The notes: generated by a model from the letters alone, not told the origin. A DNA stretch of 64,000 bases from Amphiura filiformis (GCF_039555335.1 NW_027305503.1:787501-851500); one strand, 5' to 3'; counted from the first letter of the stretch, positions 1-11,395 are shown. Made by a program: numbers and translations.

Positions 1-54
1 GAATGAGAGAGCGATCAAGAGAGAAGGAGGAGAGAGAGGGAGAGAATGAGATGA

Positions 55-55
55 C

Positions 56-137
<82 letters not shown>
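55..137. repeat. (GA)n microsatellite
   Basis: A nearly uninterrupted GA dinucleotide run, followed by a short GAA run to about 149. The Arg/Glu alternating reading frame across it is a by-product of the repeat and is not treated as a gene. Confidence 0.95.
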
Positions 138-139
<2 letters not shown>

Positions 140-149
140 AGAAGAAGAA

Positions 150-835
150 TTAAGTAAATTCCGTATCCCGCCTAAATTAACGTGTCGATTTGTAAGCGCT
201 CTTTAGCAAAGTAATAGTTCATTGAATTTACAACCGTATGACATTAAAACGAAGCTAGTCTAATTATGGACAATATAAGTGTGCTCTTGCATTTAATGAC
301 ATAAAATTTGAAAAATATTATTAGGAACACTTGAGGACTTCTCAAACCTACAATTTGATCAAACATTGTGCCATGAAAGGTCGATTTCAACAGATTTACC
401 ACATTCACCTTGCATTGAATTGCGTTATCTTTTGACCTAATGAAAAGGGTATTTTTCGGGAGAAGTGTTCGATAAAAAAAATCTGATTAGATGAAGGGAA
501 CACTTGAGGTTTTGACAAAAAACAATCACATATGTCGATTTTCCTCTAGATCTCACACAGCTCTTATGATGCTATGCACTCAACCGTGTAGTATATTCAC
601 AGACTGCATAGAGGCTAGACTCGCTGTGTTTGGAAATATCTGTGTACTCGTTTTTGTAGTCAAACCTTTACAATCATATGGACATATATTTTTTTCCGAT
701 GCTGAAGATAGGACAATAATGGTGGTGATGGATGATATTATTATAATTATTATTATTTATTATCTTTACCCATGGTATGCCCAAATCAGCGTAAAGCTGT
801 TCTAACCGGGGCCCTGCAGTATACAAAGCTTTAAG
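150..835. other. Unassigned AT-rich stretch
   Basis: No exon, tRNA or clear repeat was recognised. A 104-codon open frame at 491-805 has no recognisable domain and runs into a simple ATT-rich run near 735-765, so it is not called as a gene. Confidence 0.4.
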
Positions 836-987
836 GGTAGACGAGGTATTGTTGGTCGAAGCAACCTAAAAAATCGATTTTCATTATCTATATCAATATA
901 TTATTGAAAATTAACGCCTTGATGTTTTGGAAAAGTTCCTTCTACAAATCATATACTTTGCAAACTTGATTAATTTATTGTTGTTAA
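836..987 (+). repeat. Left part of interrupted dispersed repeat R1
   Basis: This stretch aligns with 50206-50347, sharing for example gtattgttggtcg and ctacaaatcatatactt. The alignment stops at TTAA (984-987) and resumes at 2452, so the repeat was broken by the insertion at 988-2451. Similarity is moderate (by eye about 75-80 percent), which indicates an old repeat. No coding capacity is visible. Confidence 0.75.
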
Positions 988-2451
988 GGGAGGTGTAATG
1001 AGCGTGCACCTGGTTTGGATGCAGAGGGAGTGTGCCTGTAACAGACACAGCTCAGATCGCGCGCCAAATAAGTTTGCAGTCCAGAAATTTCATTTTTTTC
1101 CGTCAGCCTTGCAAAAAATAGGCAGAGGTGGGAATCGAACCCGGGACCTCGGTGTTGTAAAACCTACAGCGTTACCACTGAGCCAACTGACAATCAGCTA
1201 TGAGAAGTTTGATAGTAATCCTTGATATTGCTGAATAGAATAAATCAATACTGATAGGTCTATTTATCTAATGTACGATGTTATTCAAATTGGCCTATAA
1301 ACTAGGAATATAATGTGAAATGACTATCAATCGATCAATCAATCAAGTTGTCAAGTTATCAACAATCAATAATAAACCGACGTAGGCCTATCATGGAATA
1401 TTACTAACTAGGCCTACTAGCTAATATACCAAATAAATAAAATAAATAAATAAGTCAGTAAATAAATAAATAGGCATAGGCCTAAATAAATAAATAAATA
1501 CATAATGCAGAATGCAGTTAGTATTTTAGTTGCAAAATTCCAAACATTCTATTCACACATTCTATTATAATTTTCTGCTATACACGCAAAGGACCTGTGC
1601 CTTTAATATGTCCGCGCCTAATCAATAATGAGTCTTTCACCATGCTCACACACCATGTTAAACTATTGTATCCCTGCAAGTATTGATCTACTGACCAAGT
1701 CCTAACGCAATGAAATGGATGCTATAATAACGTACCCAATCAAGCGAACATATCAAGGTCATATCAGGGCGTTATACAAAGAATGGTCAAAGGTCAACGT
1801 TTCCAAAGAAGTATAGTAATAGATGTAGACACAAGCTTTCGTGCGGGAAACATAAACACATAGTCGTCAGTCGTGTGGTTTTTATGAGATTTGATACGGC
1901 GCTGTCCCAAAATCAGTACCAGACCCGGTTTCCAGACGGCAATGTGTGTGTTGTTACAAGGAATGCAAACTCATTTTATCAATGAGTGAACCACATAGAG
2001 GAATACGACATCTATCGTAAGCCAATCTGCATTCTGTTGACTGCAAAAGCCGACGATCAGGTAAAAATTCTAAAAGCAGCGTGACTAGATATTTGCGTTA
2101 ATTTCATGATACGTGTAAAACGCATTGAAAACGCCAAATTGCAGTCATAAAATATATAATATTAGTAAATCACCCAATCGAATGTTAACGTAGGTATGTG
2201 GAAAAGAACTGCAATAACAATAACAAACTATGTGCCCAAAGAGTTGTCTTTGGCATGTCGCTTTTTGAAATATGACTAAAAATATCAAATTTTGGAAAAA
2301 CGCCCCCAAATTTAAAACAAACACGAACCTTCCAAAATAAATATATATTAGCTCTCGGCGGCCCAGTCACTACCTGCCGCTGTGATTTGGGGTAACTCAT
2401 TGCTTCCCCTCTCCAGATACCGGAACTTCAAGGTCGCTCATACCCCAGCCC
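988..2451. mobile_element. TTAA-flanked non-autonomous DNA transposon
   Basis: A 1464-bp insertion in repeat R1, bounded by TTAA at 984-987 and again at 2452-2455. The termini are imperfect inverted repeats: the left end reads GGGAGGTGTAATGAGCG and the inward right end reads GGGCTGGGGTATGAGCG. The copy of R1 at 50206-50550 gives the uninterrupted state, so the boundaries are supported by an empty-site comparison within the window. A TTAA target is typical of piggyBac and of Kolobok elements; the GGG termini do not decide between them. No transposase is visible. It carries a tRNA-like piece at 1121-1192 and (AAAT)n at about 1433-1502. Confidence 0.7.
1121..1192 (-). repeat. tRNA-like SINE head or tRNA pseudogene
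   Basis: On the minus strand there is an A-box-like TTGGCTCAGTGGTAACGC and, about 35 bases later, a perfect B-box GGTTCGATTCC. Spacing and order fit a type 2 RNA polymerase III promoter. The acceptor arms (TGTCAGT against CCTCTGC) do not pair and the anticodon stem is poor, so it is not called as a functional tRNA. It lies inside the TTAA-flanked element. Confidence 0.5.
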
Positions 2452-2455
2452 TTAA

Positions 2456-2655
2456 TGAGTTATGTAGGTTTTACAAAAGTGTTGTTGTTTCAGCCCTCTT
2501 TACAACGTAACTCAAGAACCGCAGCACCTATGAAAGTGTATCTGTCATATTTTAATTCTTCTACACGCTCGCTATGATTGATCAATGCAGTTTTTGCCAA
2601 AGCTCACTACCATTCGTAAGATGCTGTGAACTACCAAATCACAACAGTTTAAAAT
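2456..2655 (+). repeat. Right part of interrupted dispersed repeat R1
   Basis: This aligns with 50348-50550 (shared blocks include ttacaaaagtgttg, tttcagccctcttta, aagctcactaccattcg and atgctgtgaactacc). Together with 836-987 it reconstitutes the R1 copy at 50206-50550. Confidence 0.8.
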
Positions 2656-2804
2656 AATTAATAACCTTAAACAATCTTAAACGACTGAACATTAACAGCA
2701 TTTATAATAGGCGGGTCAATAACTGCTCCACAACTTAACGCCACTATAGCTCAACGAAAATTTAACAGATTCAATGTCAGTACCATGAACAAGAGGTAAA
2801 AGAA

Positions 2805-3146
2805 CTAGCAAACCAGCTGCAGCTTGCCTCGTAACACGGTCATATTGTCACGCACATAATTGAACATATTACTTAAATACTGTGGAGCAAGACCATTAGT
2901 GTAAATCATGAGAGCTTTAACTGAAATAATCATTACGATCAGATAGCCGTGCTCAGCTAGCTTAACTCTTGCACGCCGTGTGTGCAAAAGCTCATCAAGA
3001 AAAAAGCTCATCAAGAAAACACTTTTCATCAACATTCTTATAAGACCGATACTCGACAGTTTTATGCTTACCTTTGATCGGTTTACCTTTTCTAACTGCA
3101 TATCATTATTGTCACTGATAGTGTGGATGTTTGGATAACTCGACAA
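2805..3146 (-). pseudogene. CR1/L2-like retrotransposon RT C-terminal relic
   Basis: A 113-codon minus-strand frame contains NGLAPQYLSNMF followed by LRGK. The block LAPxYL...LR is typical of the region after the reverse transcriptase domain in CR1/L2/Jockey-type non-LTR elements. No RT catalytic motif is present and the upstream half is unrecognisable, so this is a degraded fragment. The call rests on one short motif. Confidence 0.45.
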
Positions 3147-3421
3147 CAGTCCACTATCAGGTATAGAAGTAAAAAAAAAAAATCAATTATTGTTGAAGGT
3201 GATCGGTAACTCTTGTTGTTAAATCAATCAACTGTTGTAATTGATGCATATCACATACGAATTTTCAAATTATCAGCTTCTTTAGAATACACATTACTGG
3301 TAAGATCACAATTAAAATCATCTATGAGAACACTTCATTGTCACCGACAGAAACATTTGACAACATAACAGATAGGCCTACTCTTTAAGAAAGTTCATAG
3401 TCTTATACATTCAACACATCT

Positions 3422-3671
3422 GAAGACCTGAGCGCAAGAAGACCGTAAGTCCACTTGGCCCCTCAACATGTATGCACTAAAGTTACGTATCGTTTCTTAG
3501 GGTTTTATAATGTTTTATAAAGTTGAACACACCATGAAAGGTTATGAAAGATTAGTTTTGGCCCCTAAACCTGTATAACACATTACCAAACTATACGAAA
3601 CTATACGCAATTTTAGTGTATACATGTTCAGGGGCCAAGTGAACTTACGGTCTTCTTGCGCTCAGGTCTTC
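3422..3671. mobile_element. MITE, GAAGACCTGAGCGC family, copy 1
   Basis: A 250-bp element whose first approximately 50 bases are the inverted repeat of its last approximately 50: it begins GAAGACCTGAGCGCAAGAAG and ends with the complement, CTTCTTGCGCTCAGGTCTTC. A second copy lies at 20963-21220. The interior is also partly self-complementary (tttcttagggttttata against the right half). There is no coding capacity, and a target duplication could not be fixed with certainty. Confidence 0.85.
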
Positions 3672-3699
3672 ATTTATCAATACACAAATCATCTCTCCT

Positions 3700-3834
3700 T
3701 TAGAAATTAAAAGCATCTTTAATGTACAAAGCAACACCACCACCATATCTTTTCCTGTCGCGCTTTAACAAATTATAACCAGGTACATGGAGCTCGCTAT
3801 CAACGTGGTTCTTTGATGGATGATGGATGGTTCT
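3700..3834 (-). pseudogene. Non-LTR retrotransposon endonuclease fragment (copy 1)
   Basis: A minus-strand frame reads VPGYNLLKRDRKRYGGGVAL followed by YIKD. This matches the conserved PGY...RxDR...GGGVaiYv segment of the APE-type endonuclease domain of LINE ORF2. Only about 45 codons are recognisable; upstream the frame runs into a His-rich simple repeat. It is a fragment without catalytic context. Confidence 0.75.
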
Positions 3835-4366
3835 TTGATGGACGATGGATGGACGTAATGATGGTAATGGTGAAATGGTGAAATGGTGATGGCGCAGATT
3901 GTTGTGGTGACGGTAATAATCACAGTGATGTTGAGGTTCAATATTGTTCATGTTGTTAATAAAGATTTTGCTGCATTAATTGAAATGCCAATATAGGTCC
4001 AAAACAGACCACAAGGAATATGCATGTCGCAAATAGAAATTAAAAGCATCTTTAATGTACAAAGCAACACCACCACCATATCTTTTCCTGTCGCGCTTTA
4101 ACAAATTATAACCAGGTACATGGAGCTCGCTATCAACGTGGTTCTTTGATGGATGATGGATGGTTCTTTGATGGACGATGGATGGACGTAATGATGGTAA
4201 TGGTGAAATGGTGAAATGGTGATGGCGCAGATTGTTGTGGTGACGGTAATAATCACAGTGATGTTGAGGTTCAATATTGTTCATGTTGTTAATAAAGATT
4301 TTGCTGCATTAATTGAAATGCCAATATAGGTCCAAAACAGACCACAAGGAATATGCATGTCGCAAA
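3701..4366. repeat. Perfect-looking 333-bp tandem duplication
   Basis: Two head-to-tail units, 3701-4033 and 4034-4366, appear identical by eye. Both hold the same minus-strand LINE fragment and a purine-rich ATGG-repeat patch. The near-identity suggests a recent duplication or an assembly duplication. Confidence 0.85.
4034..4167 (-). pseudogene. Non-LTR retrotransposon endonuclease fragment (copy 2)
   Basis: Duplicate of the fragment at 3700-3834, carried in the second 333-bp unit with the same PGY...GGGVALYIKD residues. Confidence 0.75.
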
Positions 4367-4949
4367 TAGTGGACAATTTTACACAAATGATAGGTCTATT
4401 GCCCAATTTTGTACCAGTATTTTTCACACATACATTATACATACATTATAATACATTCAAACATTAATACATTATGCATTAAGAATTTATAATACCAACT
4501 TTCATTTAAGCCACGGCGCAACAAACAACAATATGAAAAATGCAATAACGCAATATGAAACAAAATATATACAACAAAGTTAGAAGAAAGTATTTTGAGC
4601 CAGGGGCAACACCCCTCCCTCCCCACTTTGTTCGTCATTGCGCTATGCCATTCGTAGCAACAGGCCATATTCATATATGTATTATAATGCTTCTCATTTA
4701 ATAACTTTTTCTCATTTGTTCTCAAGTATGTTGGCAATATTTCATGAAAACTGCTTTGGTGGGTATGTATCTACCCTTCATTTCAAAACTGCATAAACTA
4801 TAGAGGGGACATACTATTTTACAATGGTATACGGGATGCTGTCTCACTTCTTATTGAGGACACCGATCTATAAAGTATCTACAATATTATTATGGCTTTT
4901 ACACAATGGTATTTGTAACCCAATTTCATGGTATTTTTAATACCATGAA
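4367..4949. other. Unassigned stretch
   Basis: AT-rich DNA with short direct repeats (atacattataatacat). No domain was recognised in the 100-codon minus-strand frame at 4435-4737. Confidence 0.35.
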
Positions 4950-5710
4950 ATGGAGCTAAATGTCTCCAAAACAAAGGAAATGGTTATTGACTTTCGAACC
5001 TCTAAACGTCGTTCTCCAGGTCCCGTTGTCTTAAAGGGAGGTAACGTAGAGCGTGTGTCATCATACAAGTACCTTGGCATTATGATAGATGACAAGCTGA
5101 ACTGGCATAAACATGTTGATTACATGGTTAAAAAAACTCAACTCTCGCATGTATTGTTTCAGGAAACTGAAATTTTTTCATGTCAATTCTCGTATCCTCG
5201 CTTTGTTTTATGATTCAGTTGTGGCAAGTGTCTGGCGTTATTGTTTACTTTGTTGGGGAGGGAACATTACCATAGGGGACAGACAGAGGGTGGAAAGGGT
5301 AATTAAAGAAGCTAGTAGAATCACTGGCTCACCACGACATGATTTCCAGACAGTGTACACTGATCTTTTGTTGAAGAAGCTCACCGATGTGATGGAGGAT
5401 CCCCAACATCCACTCCACCATCGCTTGTTATATCATCATAACTCAAAAACTGGTCGTATGCAACTGCCGCGTGCAAATACAGACAGATACCTGAACTCAT
5501 TTGTCCGTCAAGCTATTTTGTATCATAACTCCAAGTACCGTCGTTAATTTATGTTTTCATACCATTTATAGGGAGTGCCTTTGAATTTCATTGTGCTTTT
5601 TATAATACCTGTTTTTGTATATGCTTGTTCTCTAATGTATTTTATTATGATCTCATGTGCATGTAATTTCCAGAAATGGATTAATAAAGTTTAACTTGAC
5701 TTGACTTAAT
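4950..5710 (+). pseudogene. CR1/L2-like LINE, 3' end with frameshift
   Basis: Two overlapping frames hold the end of a non-LTR reverse transcriptase. The first (from 4950) has NVSKTKEMVIDF and YKYLGIMIDDKLNW, the classic block after the catalytic centre. The second (to 5547) has LALFYDSVVASVWRYCLLCW and RITGSPRH. The frame changes around 5140-5150. The frame ends at 5547; a short 3' region with AATAAAG (about 5683) and a TTGACTTGACTT tail (to about 5707) follows, as in CR1/L2-type elements with short tandem 3' tails. The YxDD catalytic part and endonuclease are missing, so the copy is 5'-truncated and dead. The relatively intact reading suggests moderate age. Confidence 0.85.
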
Positions 5711-6312
5711 AATTGAAGTGATGGAAAGGTATGGGAAAGAAAATGAGCGTAAAGGCCTCGCTAAACCTTAAGTTCGATGACGCCCTATAAACGAAAATCC
5801 TTTTGTAAATTATAAACGAGTCCGATGACGTTGTATAGAAATAGTTAAATATCGAATAAAGTTGATCTTTCGATTAGGAATTCTCAGCACTTCACATTTA
5901 CGGTTCGTTTATCTTTCGTTTATATGATGTCATTGGAATTTTGGGTTGTTCCATAATACAAGCCAGAAAACAATAGTTTGCATCTGACGTCCATGACAAA
6001 TATCGCGCTGCTTTTAAAACCCTATGACAACTACCTGCCAATAGGCCAAAATGAATATTGTTTCCAATTTTGAACCAATCAAGGAGGGCATTAATAAGAT
6101 CATCTGCGAATGCAAGTGTGGCCATAAATAGTTTAAAGCCTAGTTATAATTGGCATATGAAATGAGGATTTTCAGTTATTAACCAATCAGAAATGCTGTT
6201 AGATGACCTGTAGTATCCAGCTTGTTTAATAATCACGGGCCGCGCGAACGTTTGAATTTTCTGTCTTTTATTACATACTGTGCACAAAAAACTATCCTTA
6301 AAGACACTAAAA

Positions 6313-6710
6313 CTAAATTACAAAATAAAGTAGTGGATAGATGGATAATTTTGTTCTTCGTATTTTGATACCTCATTCGGCACGATGCAACTTTGTTTCT
6401 CAAATTTATCGTAATTTGAAAAAAAAATGAGACCTTTTCAAAAGAGATAAACATTAACATTGTATTTTACCTAGAAGCATGCAGATATTGAAACAGTGTA
6501 GTGTGCGTTCACCTGTTAGGCTTTATTGGCCCGTATCAAAAGGCAGTGGAAATCGCCTTGCTGGAGGAAATATATTTTTTTACTTTCGGACATTTCCACA
6601 TTCAAAGGCATTATAGATCAGTGGGATAAAATCGCATTGTACCGAATGAGGTATCAAATTACGCAGAACAAATGTTCCATCTATCGATCATTTTATTTTG
6701 TATTCTATTA
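6313..6710. mobile_element. Foldback element
   Basis: The left arm at about 6313-6390 (gatacctcattcgg, atagatgga) is the inverted, diverged copy of 6630-6710 (ccgaatgaggtatcaaa, tccatctatcgat). No coding capacity. Outer boundaries may reach about 6235 and 6770, where weaker complementarity continues. Confidence 0.6.
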
Positions 6711-7065
6711 CCTCCACGACCCATTATTCAAAATCGCGCACTGTGATTTGTTGAAACGCGTCACGTGAAAAACCTTTAATTAACATTAATATATATAGTA
6801 GTGGGAGAAAAGTCCAACTTTTGGCACAACGGTCAAAATTAGACAAAGTGGCGCACATTTGTAGGCCTACAACGTTTCTTCATATGTATCTTCAGATCGA
6901 TTGTTTGTGCAAATAAAACCAAACCACGCATACATCTTTTAGCTACTTTTCAAACCTTCTCAGCTATTTTTGAAACAACTTTTCGCATTTTCTTCTGGGA
7001 CACAGGGCCTGTGTGTATAAAACACAGACCTTATTAAAGTATGTACACAAAATTGGTGGTGGGAG

Positions 7066-7704
7066 TCATCAAATTGAATATATGAATACAAAACCCACCC
7101 AAGTCCATACTGTGGCCAAATTGAATTAAGCATTGGAAATTTTTGCTATACATAGGCCTGTCATATGTATGAAAGAACAACTCAAATTCATCCTCTGTGT
7201 CTATTGAGCATGTGAAAAATAGCATGTATGAAGGAACCACCAAATTCCATGATTTGAGAGTCTTGTAACACATTGATTGAAATCTAGTATGTATAAAAGT
7301 CCACTTGTAAAACATTCATTGCTAGAGAGCGACTTTTGAAAAAAAAAATGGGTTTAATAAAGGAAAGTGTGTGGTTTATATTACATGGCAGAATGCTTAT
7401 CAACATTATACATACCTGTGTGCTTTATTTTGTATTATCTTACTAGTGGTAATCTCATTCCAACATGTTGTCTTTGATTATGATTCAAAAAACCCAAAAA
7501 AAGTCCAGAATTTAAAATGAACCCCACGCAGTCCCTGAAATTCTAATCGCCATACCTAATACAGGTTAATCCACTCATTTGCACGTAAAACTTACCATAT
7601 TGACCAGATAAATCTAACTCAAGGAATTAAAATTATACACAGGTTTTTCTCTCAAAATCACTTCCCATGGACTTGGGTGGGTTTTGTATTCATGTATTCA
7701 ATTC
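7066..7704. mobile_element. Inverted-repeat element
   Basis: The left arm at 7066-7108 (tacaaaacccacccaagtcc) is inverted at 7662-7704 (ggacttgggtgggttttgta). Arms are about 40 bp and nearly identical. No product is recognised in the 93-codon minus-strand frame inside. Confidence 0.6.
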
Positions 7705-8094
7705 TTAACTGTCCTTCTGTCAATAATAAATAGTCTGTAATCCTATGTGTGCTACACGTTTGTTTACAGCGACACTTTTAAATATATAGTAATAATAGCA
7801 GGTTAGTGAATCAATAAATCCAAAAGTATTAGAAGCAAAATAATTGGCATACAATCATTGTGGGTCACTTATTAGGAAAAAAATCTAGGCCGACGTTAAA
7901 CATTGTGCCTTTATCGAGAATTTCAAAATCAAAATTCAAAATGTAGTAAATATGGTTAAAACTAATTCGAAAATATTTCTCTGGTCATAAGGAATCAGAA
8001 AATATATGGTAAACTTTAACATATCTTTTTCAACTTATCGTTTTGTGTTAAGAGCAAAAAGGTCGACGGTCAAAATGAGGTATCAAAATTTGCA

Positions 8095-8235
8095 CTAAAA
8101 AACTATAAAACTGTAAAACTACTAAAATATAAACTATAAACTATAGAACTGTGGAACTTTAGAACTATAAAACTATAAAACTATAAAACTATAAAACTAT
8201 AAAACTATAAAACTTTAATACTATTAAACTAAACT
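8095..8235. repeat. (AACTATAA) minisatellite
   Basis: Variants of the octamer actataaa repeat about fifteen times, most regular around 8165-8215. It lies directly before a foldback element. Confidence 0.85.
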
Positions 8236-8252
8236 ATCAAAACTATTATGGG

Positions 8253-8917
8253 TTCCTAGACGAGTTGATTTTCGTATAAGCTAGGCAAAAATGGAACACC
8301 AATCTTGTTTGGTAGTGACTCTAAACACCCTCCTGAACAACATATCCAAAAAAGGGCAAAAAGGACACGGGAAAAATGTTAATTTGCATACTTCAAAAAT
8401 GTCCGCTAATGTTTTGTTACCTGGGCAACAGGGAAACGAATTCAAAGCCAATTGAATCATGTTAATCTTTACCTATTTTCTGATGTTAGCCAGATAACAA
8501 AATACTTAAGATACAGTTTAAAATATTGTTCCAAGCGGAACGATTTGAAACCAATTTGAACGAAATCGCAGCATTTTTGATTTTGTTACCCCTGTACATA
8601 ATGATGGAATGAAAACCTATAACTCAAGAACTATACATCGCGATATCGGCGATAGGTCAAACTATACTTTTTCGTGGAAGCTAATAATGAGAGGAGTACA
8701 ATTAGATGATTTTTATCCATATTCCCCCAATTTTGAAATTTGAAGCCTACATTAGCGGCCATTTTGGAAATATACAAATTAACATTTTTACCCTGTGATA
8801 TTTTTGCCCTTTTTGGATGTTGTTCTGGGGGTGTCTAGAGTCACTAGCAAGCAAAAGCATTGGTGTTCCATTTTTGTCTAGGTGCGCCCATTTTGGTACT
8901 TAAATCGACTCGTCTAT
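8253..8917. mobile_element. Foldback element with approximately 170-bp arms
   Basis: The arm at 8253-8425 is inverted at 8745-8917: tagacgagttgattt against aaatcgactcgtcta, aaaatggaacacca against tggtgttccattttt, and gtccgctaatg against cattagcggcc. The interior has no recognisable gene. Confidence 0.75.
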
Positions 8918-9130
8918 TCTGTTATTTCAGTTTTAACATTATTTTGATGCCTAAATTGGGAGATATTTCTTCGTAATAAAGGGAAGTATATAATAACTTT
9001 CAGTGATTCAGTGATGTGTTTTATATTCTCGAGAAGTATTTACACACAACTTTATGGTAACAAACAATAACGGCCACGCCTACCTCAACTGATATACGGT
9101 AATGATGTTTTGTTATCTTCTTATTTTCAG

Positions 9131-9343
9131 TCTTGGTGTTATGCTCCATGGCCATTCACATGATGGTGGTGATGGCGTCTCGCAGTCGCTCTGCTGGCCA
9201 ACTGATTGTGCGACAAAATCAGAGGGCACAGCAGCGAGGGGTATCACGATAATTTCAACATCAGAGCTGCATTCTTACATGTCATAGGGGACATTGTACA
9301 GAGTATAGGTGTGTGCATTGCCGCCATAATCATCTTTATTGAC
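9131..9343 (+). CDS. SLC30A: ZnT/SLC30A zinc transporter exon: His loop and TM5 (frame broken)
   Basis: Internal exon of a cation diffusion facilitator that exports zinc from the cytosol or into vesicles. The acceptor is ttattttcag at 9121-9130 and the donor is gtaagt at 9344. The first part reads LGVMLHGHSHDGG, the end of TM4 and the cytosolic His-rich loop. The second part reads NIRAAFLHVIGDIVQSIGV, TM5 with the zinc-binding HxxxD pair. The two parts are in different frames: the frame of the second part has a stop at 9203-9205 and the frame of the first has a stop at 9285-9287, so the frame change falls between about 9206 and 9256. The cause may be an indel in the assembly, a disabling mutation or unusual processing. 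The exon leaves in phase 0, matching the next exon. Exons for the N-terminus and TM1-TM4 were not found in 1-9130. Closest subfamily by loop and TM5: ZnT2/3/4/8. Confidence 0.85.
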
Positions 9344-10623
9344 GTAAGTCACATGTCCATCTCACGTAATTATTCACATGCCCGTGGCATAATCCGTAAG
9401 TCATATGTCTGGCCCACCAATTTGCCACGTGTAGTCAACTGCCATTTTGAGGCAGCAAAATTATTGAAGACGAGGTTGGTTTTGGTATGGTGGTAACGCG
9501 CAAGTAAGGTTGCTGAATTCGGAAACGAGTGCAAGCTTTAAAATCCGGGAACTTGACCATGGTTAATATATTAACGATAGTGACTAATCATCTCCAAAAT
9601 GCATCTTCAATGCCAGTTAGCCTAGGTCGTACCATGCAATGACTGGCTGTTTTCCCCATGCGAATATATGTTGTTAGTCTCAAAACAAACAAAATCTTAA
9701 TAAATATCTGAGAGGAGCCCTTCGCAAGCAAAATGAGATGGAATATATGTTAGAAATTTATTGTTGAGTTGAAATAATATTCCAACAATTTTCCTGTTTT
9801 AGGGGTTAAAACATAAATTTTAAGTTCTATTTTATCAAGCTATATTAAGAAAAAAACGATATAACTTCAAACTATAACTCCCTTTTTCACAAATATCAAC
9901 TTACTATGAGTTCTAGTGAGATTGTTTTTTGCACGCGAACCCTTGAAGTTTTACCATTCGGTTGTTGCTGTATGAGGAATATCAATGCAGAGTCCATAAC
10001 TGTGCCTTGTGTATGACGTCATTCTCTTAGACATGTTGTTAGAGATGATTGGCACCTGAACGAGGACACTTGATGCTACGGAATAGCCATTAACCGAAGG
10101 AAAAAAAGCATAATGCAATGTTTAATGTAAAACATGAGCTATCAATAAGGAGCTAGTATTAAAAAATTGGATTCTTTCATTTATTCAAGCTGCAGTTTGA
10201 CAAAATAAAACGCATCTGAATGTCCATTGAAGTAATTCAATTAAGAAATGATCGTGAAATATTAATGTCGGTTCTTCCTGAGCTTTCATGCTTTTCACAC
10301 ATGGTCACTTTTTGTAATAAATTGACCAAAGGTGTTATTAGCACGATTAATTTCATATCCCATTGCACAAGTTTACAAATGAAGTGAACATTTAGTTGAC
10401 ATTTCAACATACGCTACTCAGGTAATGATAATTTTAAGAAGCCATCAAAAGAGTTTTGTAGGAACGATGGCAGCAAATTTACACATTTTTCGAAAATATT
10501 ATTTAGCTGCTTAGAAAGGGGAGTGATGCTATCCATCTTGTTGCACACCTGGTTTAGATGTTGTCATCTTTATTATTATTATTTTTTCATATTTTTTATA
10601 TTTCTTTATCTCTTGATATGCAG

Positions 10624-10729
10624 CCTAGCCTGAAAATCGTGGATCCCATTTGCACATTTATGTTTTCTGCGTTGGTCGTGTTGACTACATTCCGTCTATT
10701 GAGAGACACACTTAGAATATTAATGGAGG
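10624..10729 (+). CDS. SLC30A: ZnT/SLC30A exon: TM6 region
   Basis: This exon reads PSLKIVDPICTFMFSALVVL then LLRDTLRILMEG, the canonical ZnT segment DPICTxxFSxxVLxTT...LRDxLRxLMEG, i.e. TM6 and the start of the cytosolic C-terminal domain. The acceptor is ttgatatgcag ending at 10623; the donor gtgagt starts at 10730. It enters in phase 0 and leaves in phase 1 (Gly split). Intron upstream: 9344-10623. Confidence 0.93.
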
Positions 10730-10740
10730 GTGAGTTGAGT

Positions 10741-10925
10741 TGGCTATTCCGGTTGAAATACATTCACCCCTGAGGAAGACGTGGTCGTAATCCTCTACAC
10801 AGGGAGTGTGAATTCCATATGGGGTTACCTGAATGAGTGACTCCATTTGAAATCTACACCCCCTGTGTGGGAGAGTAAGGATGTGTCTTCCATAGGGGAT
10901 GTATGGATTTCAACTGGAAATAACC
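10741..10925. mobile_element. Small MITE (CCATTTGAAATCTACA family)
   Basis: The sequence is shared with 45372-45480 (acctgaatg, ccatttgaaatctaca, gtgggaga, gtatggatttcaa). It is self-complementary: atttgaaatctac near the middle against gtatggatttcaa at the right. It lies immediately after a zinc transporter exon. Confidence 0.6.
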
Positions 10926-11194
10926 CATTGTCAAAAGTAGTACACACAATGCTAATTAGTAAACCAAGTCCTTTACACGACACACAAAAAGTCTTAATGA
11001 ATTAATGAATGATAATTGTGACACGGTCTGTTCCACTCCGTTAGATATTTGACAACTGAGCTATTGCCCCCGCTATTGCCATTACTAAGTAATTCAGTAG
11101 TATAAGCTTACTCAGTGCTGTTGCGATACAAACGTCCCTGGCATACTCAAAGTTGCGAACTTGTTATTGTCTTGCGTTAATTTGCTATAGTTTT

Positions 11195-11395
11195 TTCTTC
11201 TTATTCTTCTTTTTCTTCTTCCTTCTTCTTCTTCTTCGCCTTCCTTCTTCTTCTTTCTTCTTCTTCTTCTTTTCTTCTTCCTTCTTCTTCTTCTTCTTCT
11301 TCTTCTTCTTTCTTCTTCTTCTTTTTCTTCTTTTTCTTCTTCCTTCTTCTTCTTCTTTCTTCTTCTTCTTTTCTTCTTCTTCATCTTCGTCTTTG
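11195..11395. repeat. (CTT)n polypyrimidine tract
   Basis: About 200 bp of CTT with interspersed CCTT and CTTTTT, in intron 13815-10730 of the zinc transporter. Poly-Ser/Phe/Leu and Lys/Arg/Glu frames across it are by-products. Confidence 0.95.

Noticed and set aside
3..206. Arg/Glu-alternating frame at the left edge
   Set aside because: It is the GA microsatellite.
1121..1192. Functional tRNA on the minus strand
   Set aside because: A and B boxes are good, but the acceptor arms do not pair and the anticodon stem is poor; kept as SINE-like.
1..9130. Exons for the N-terminal half of the zinc transporter
   Set aside because: No HxxxD of TM2, SFG.HRAEV or similar motif could be recognised on the + strand; they may lie outside the window or be too short for reading by eye.
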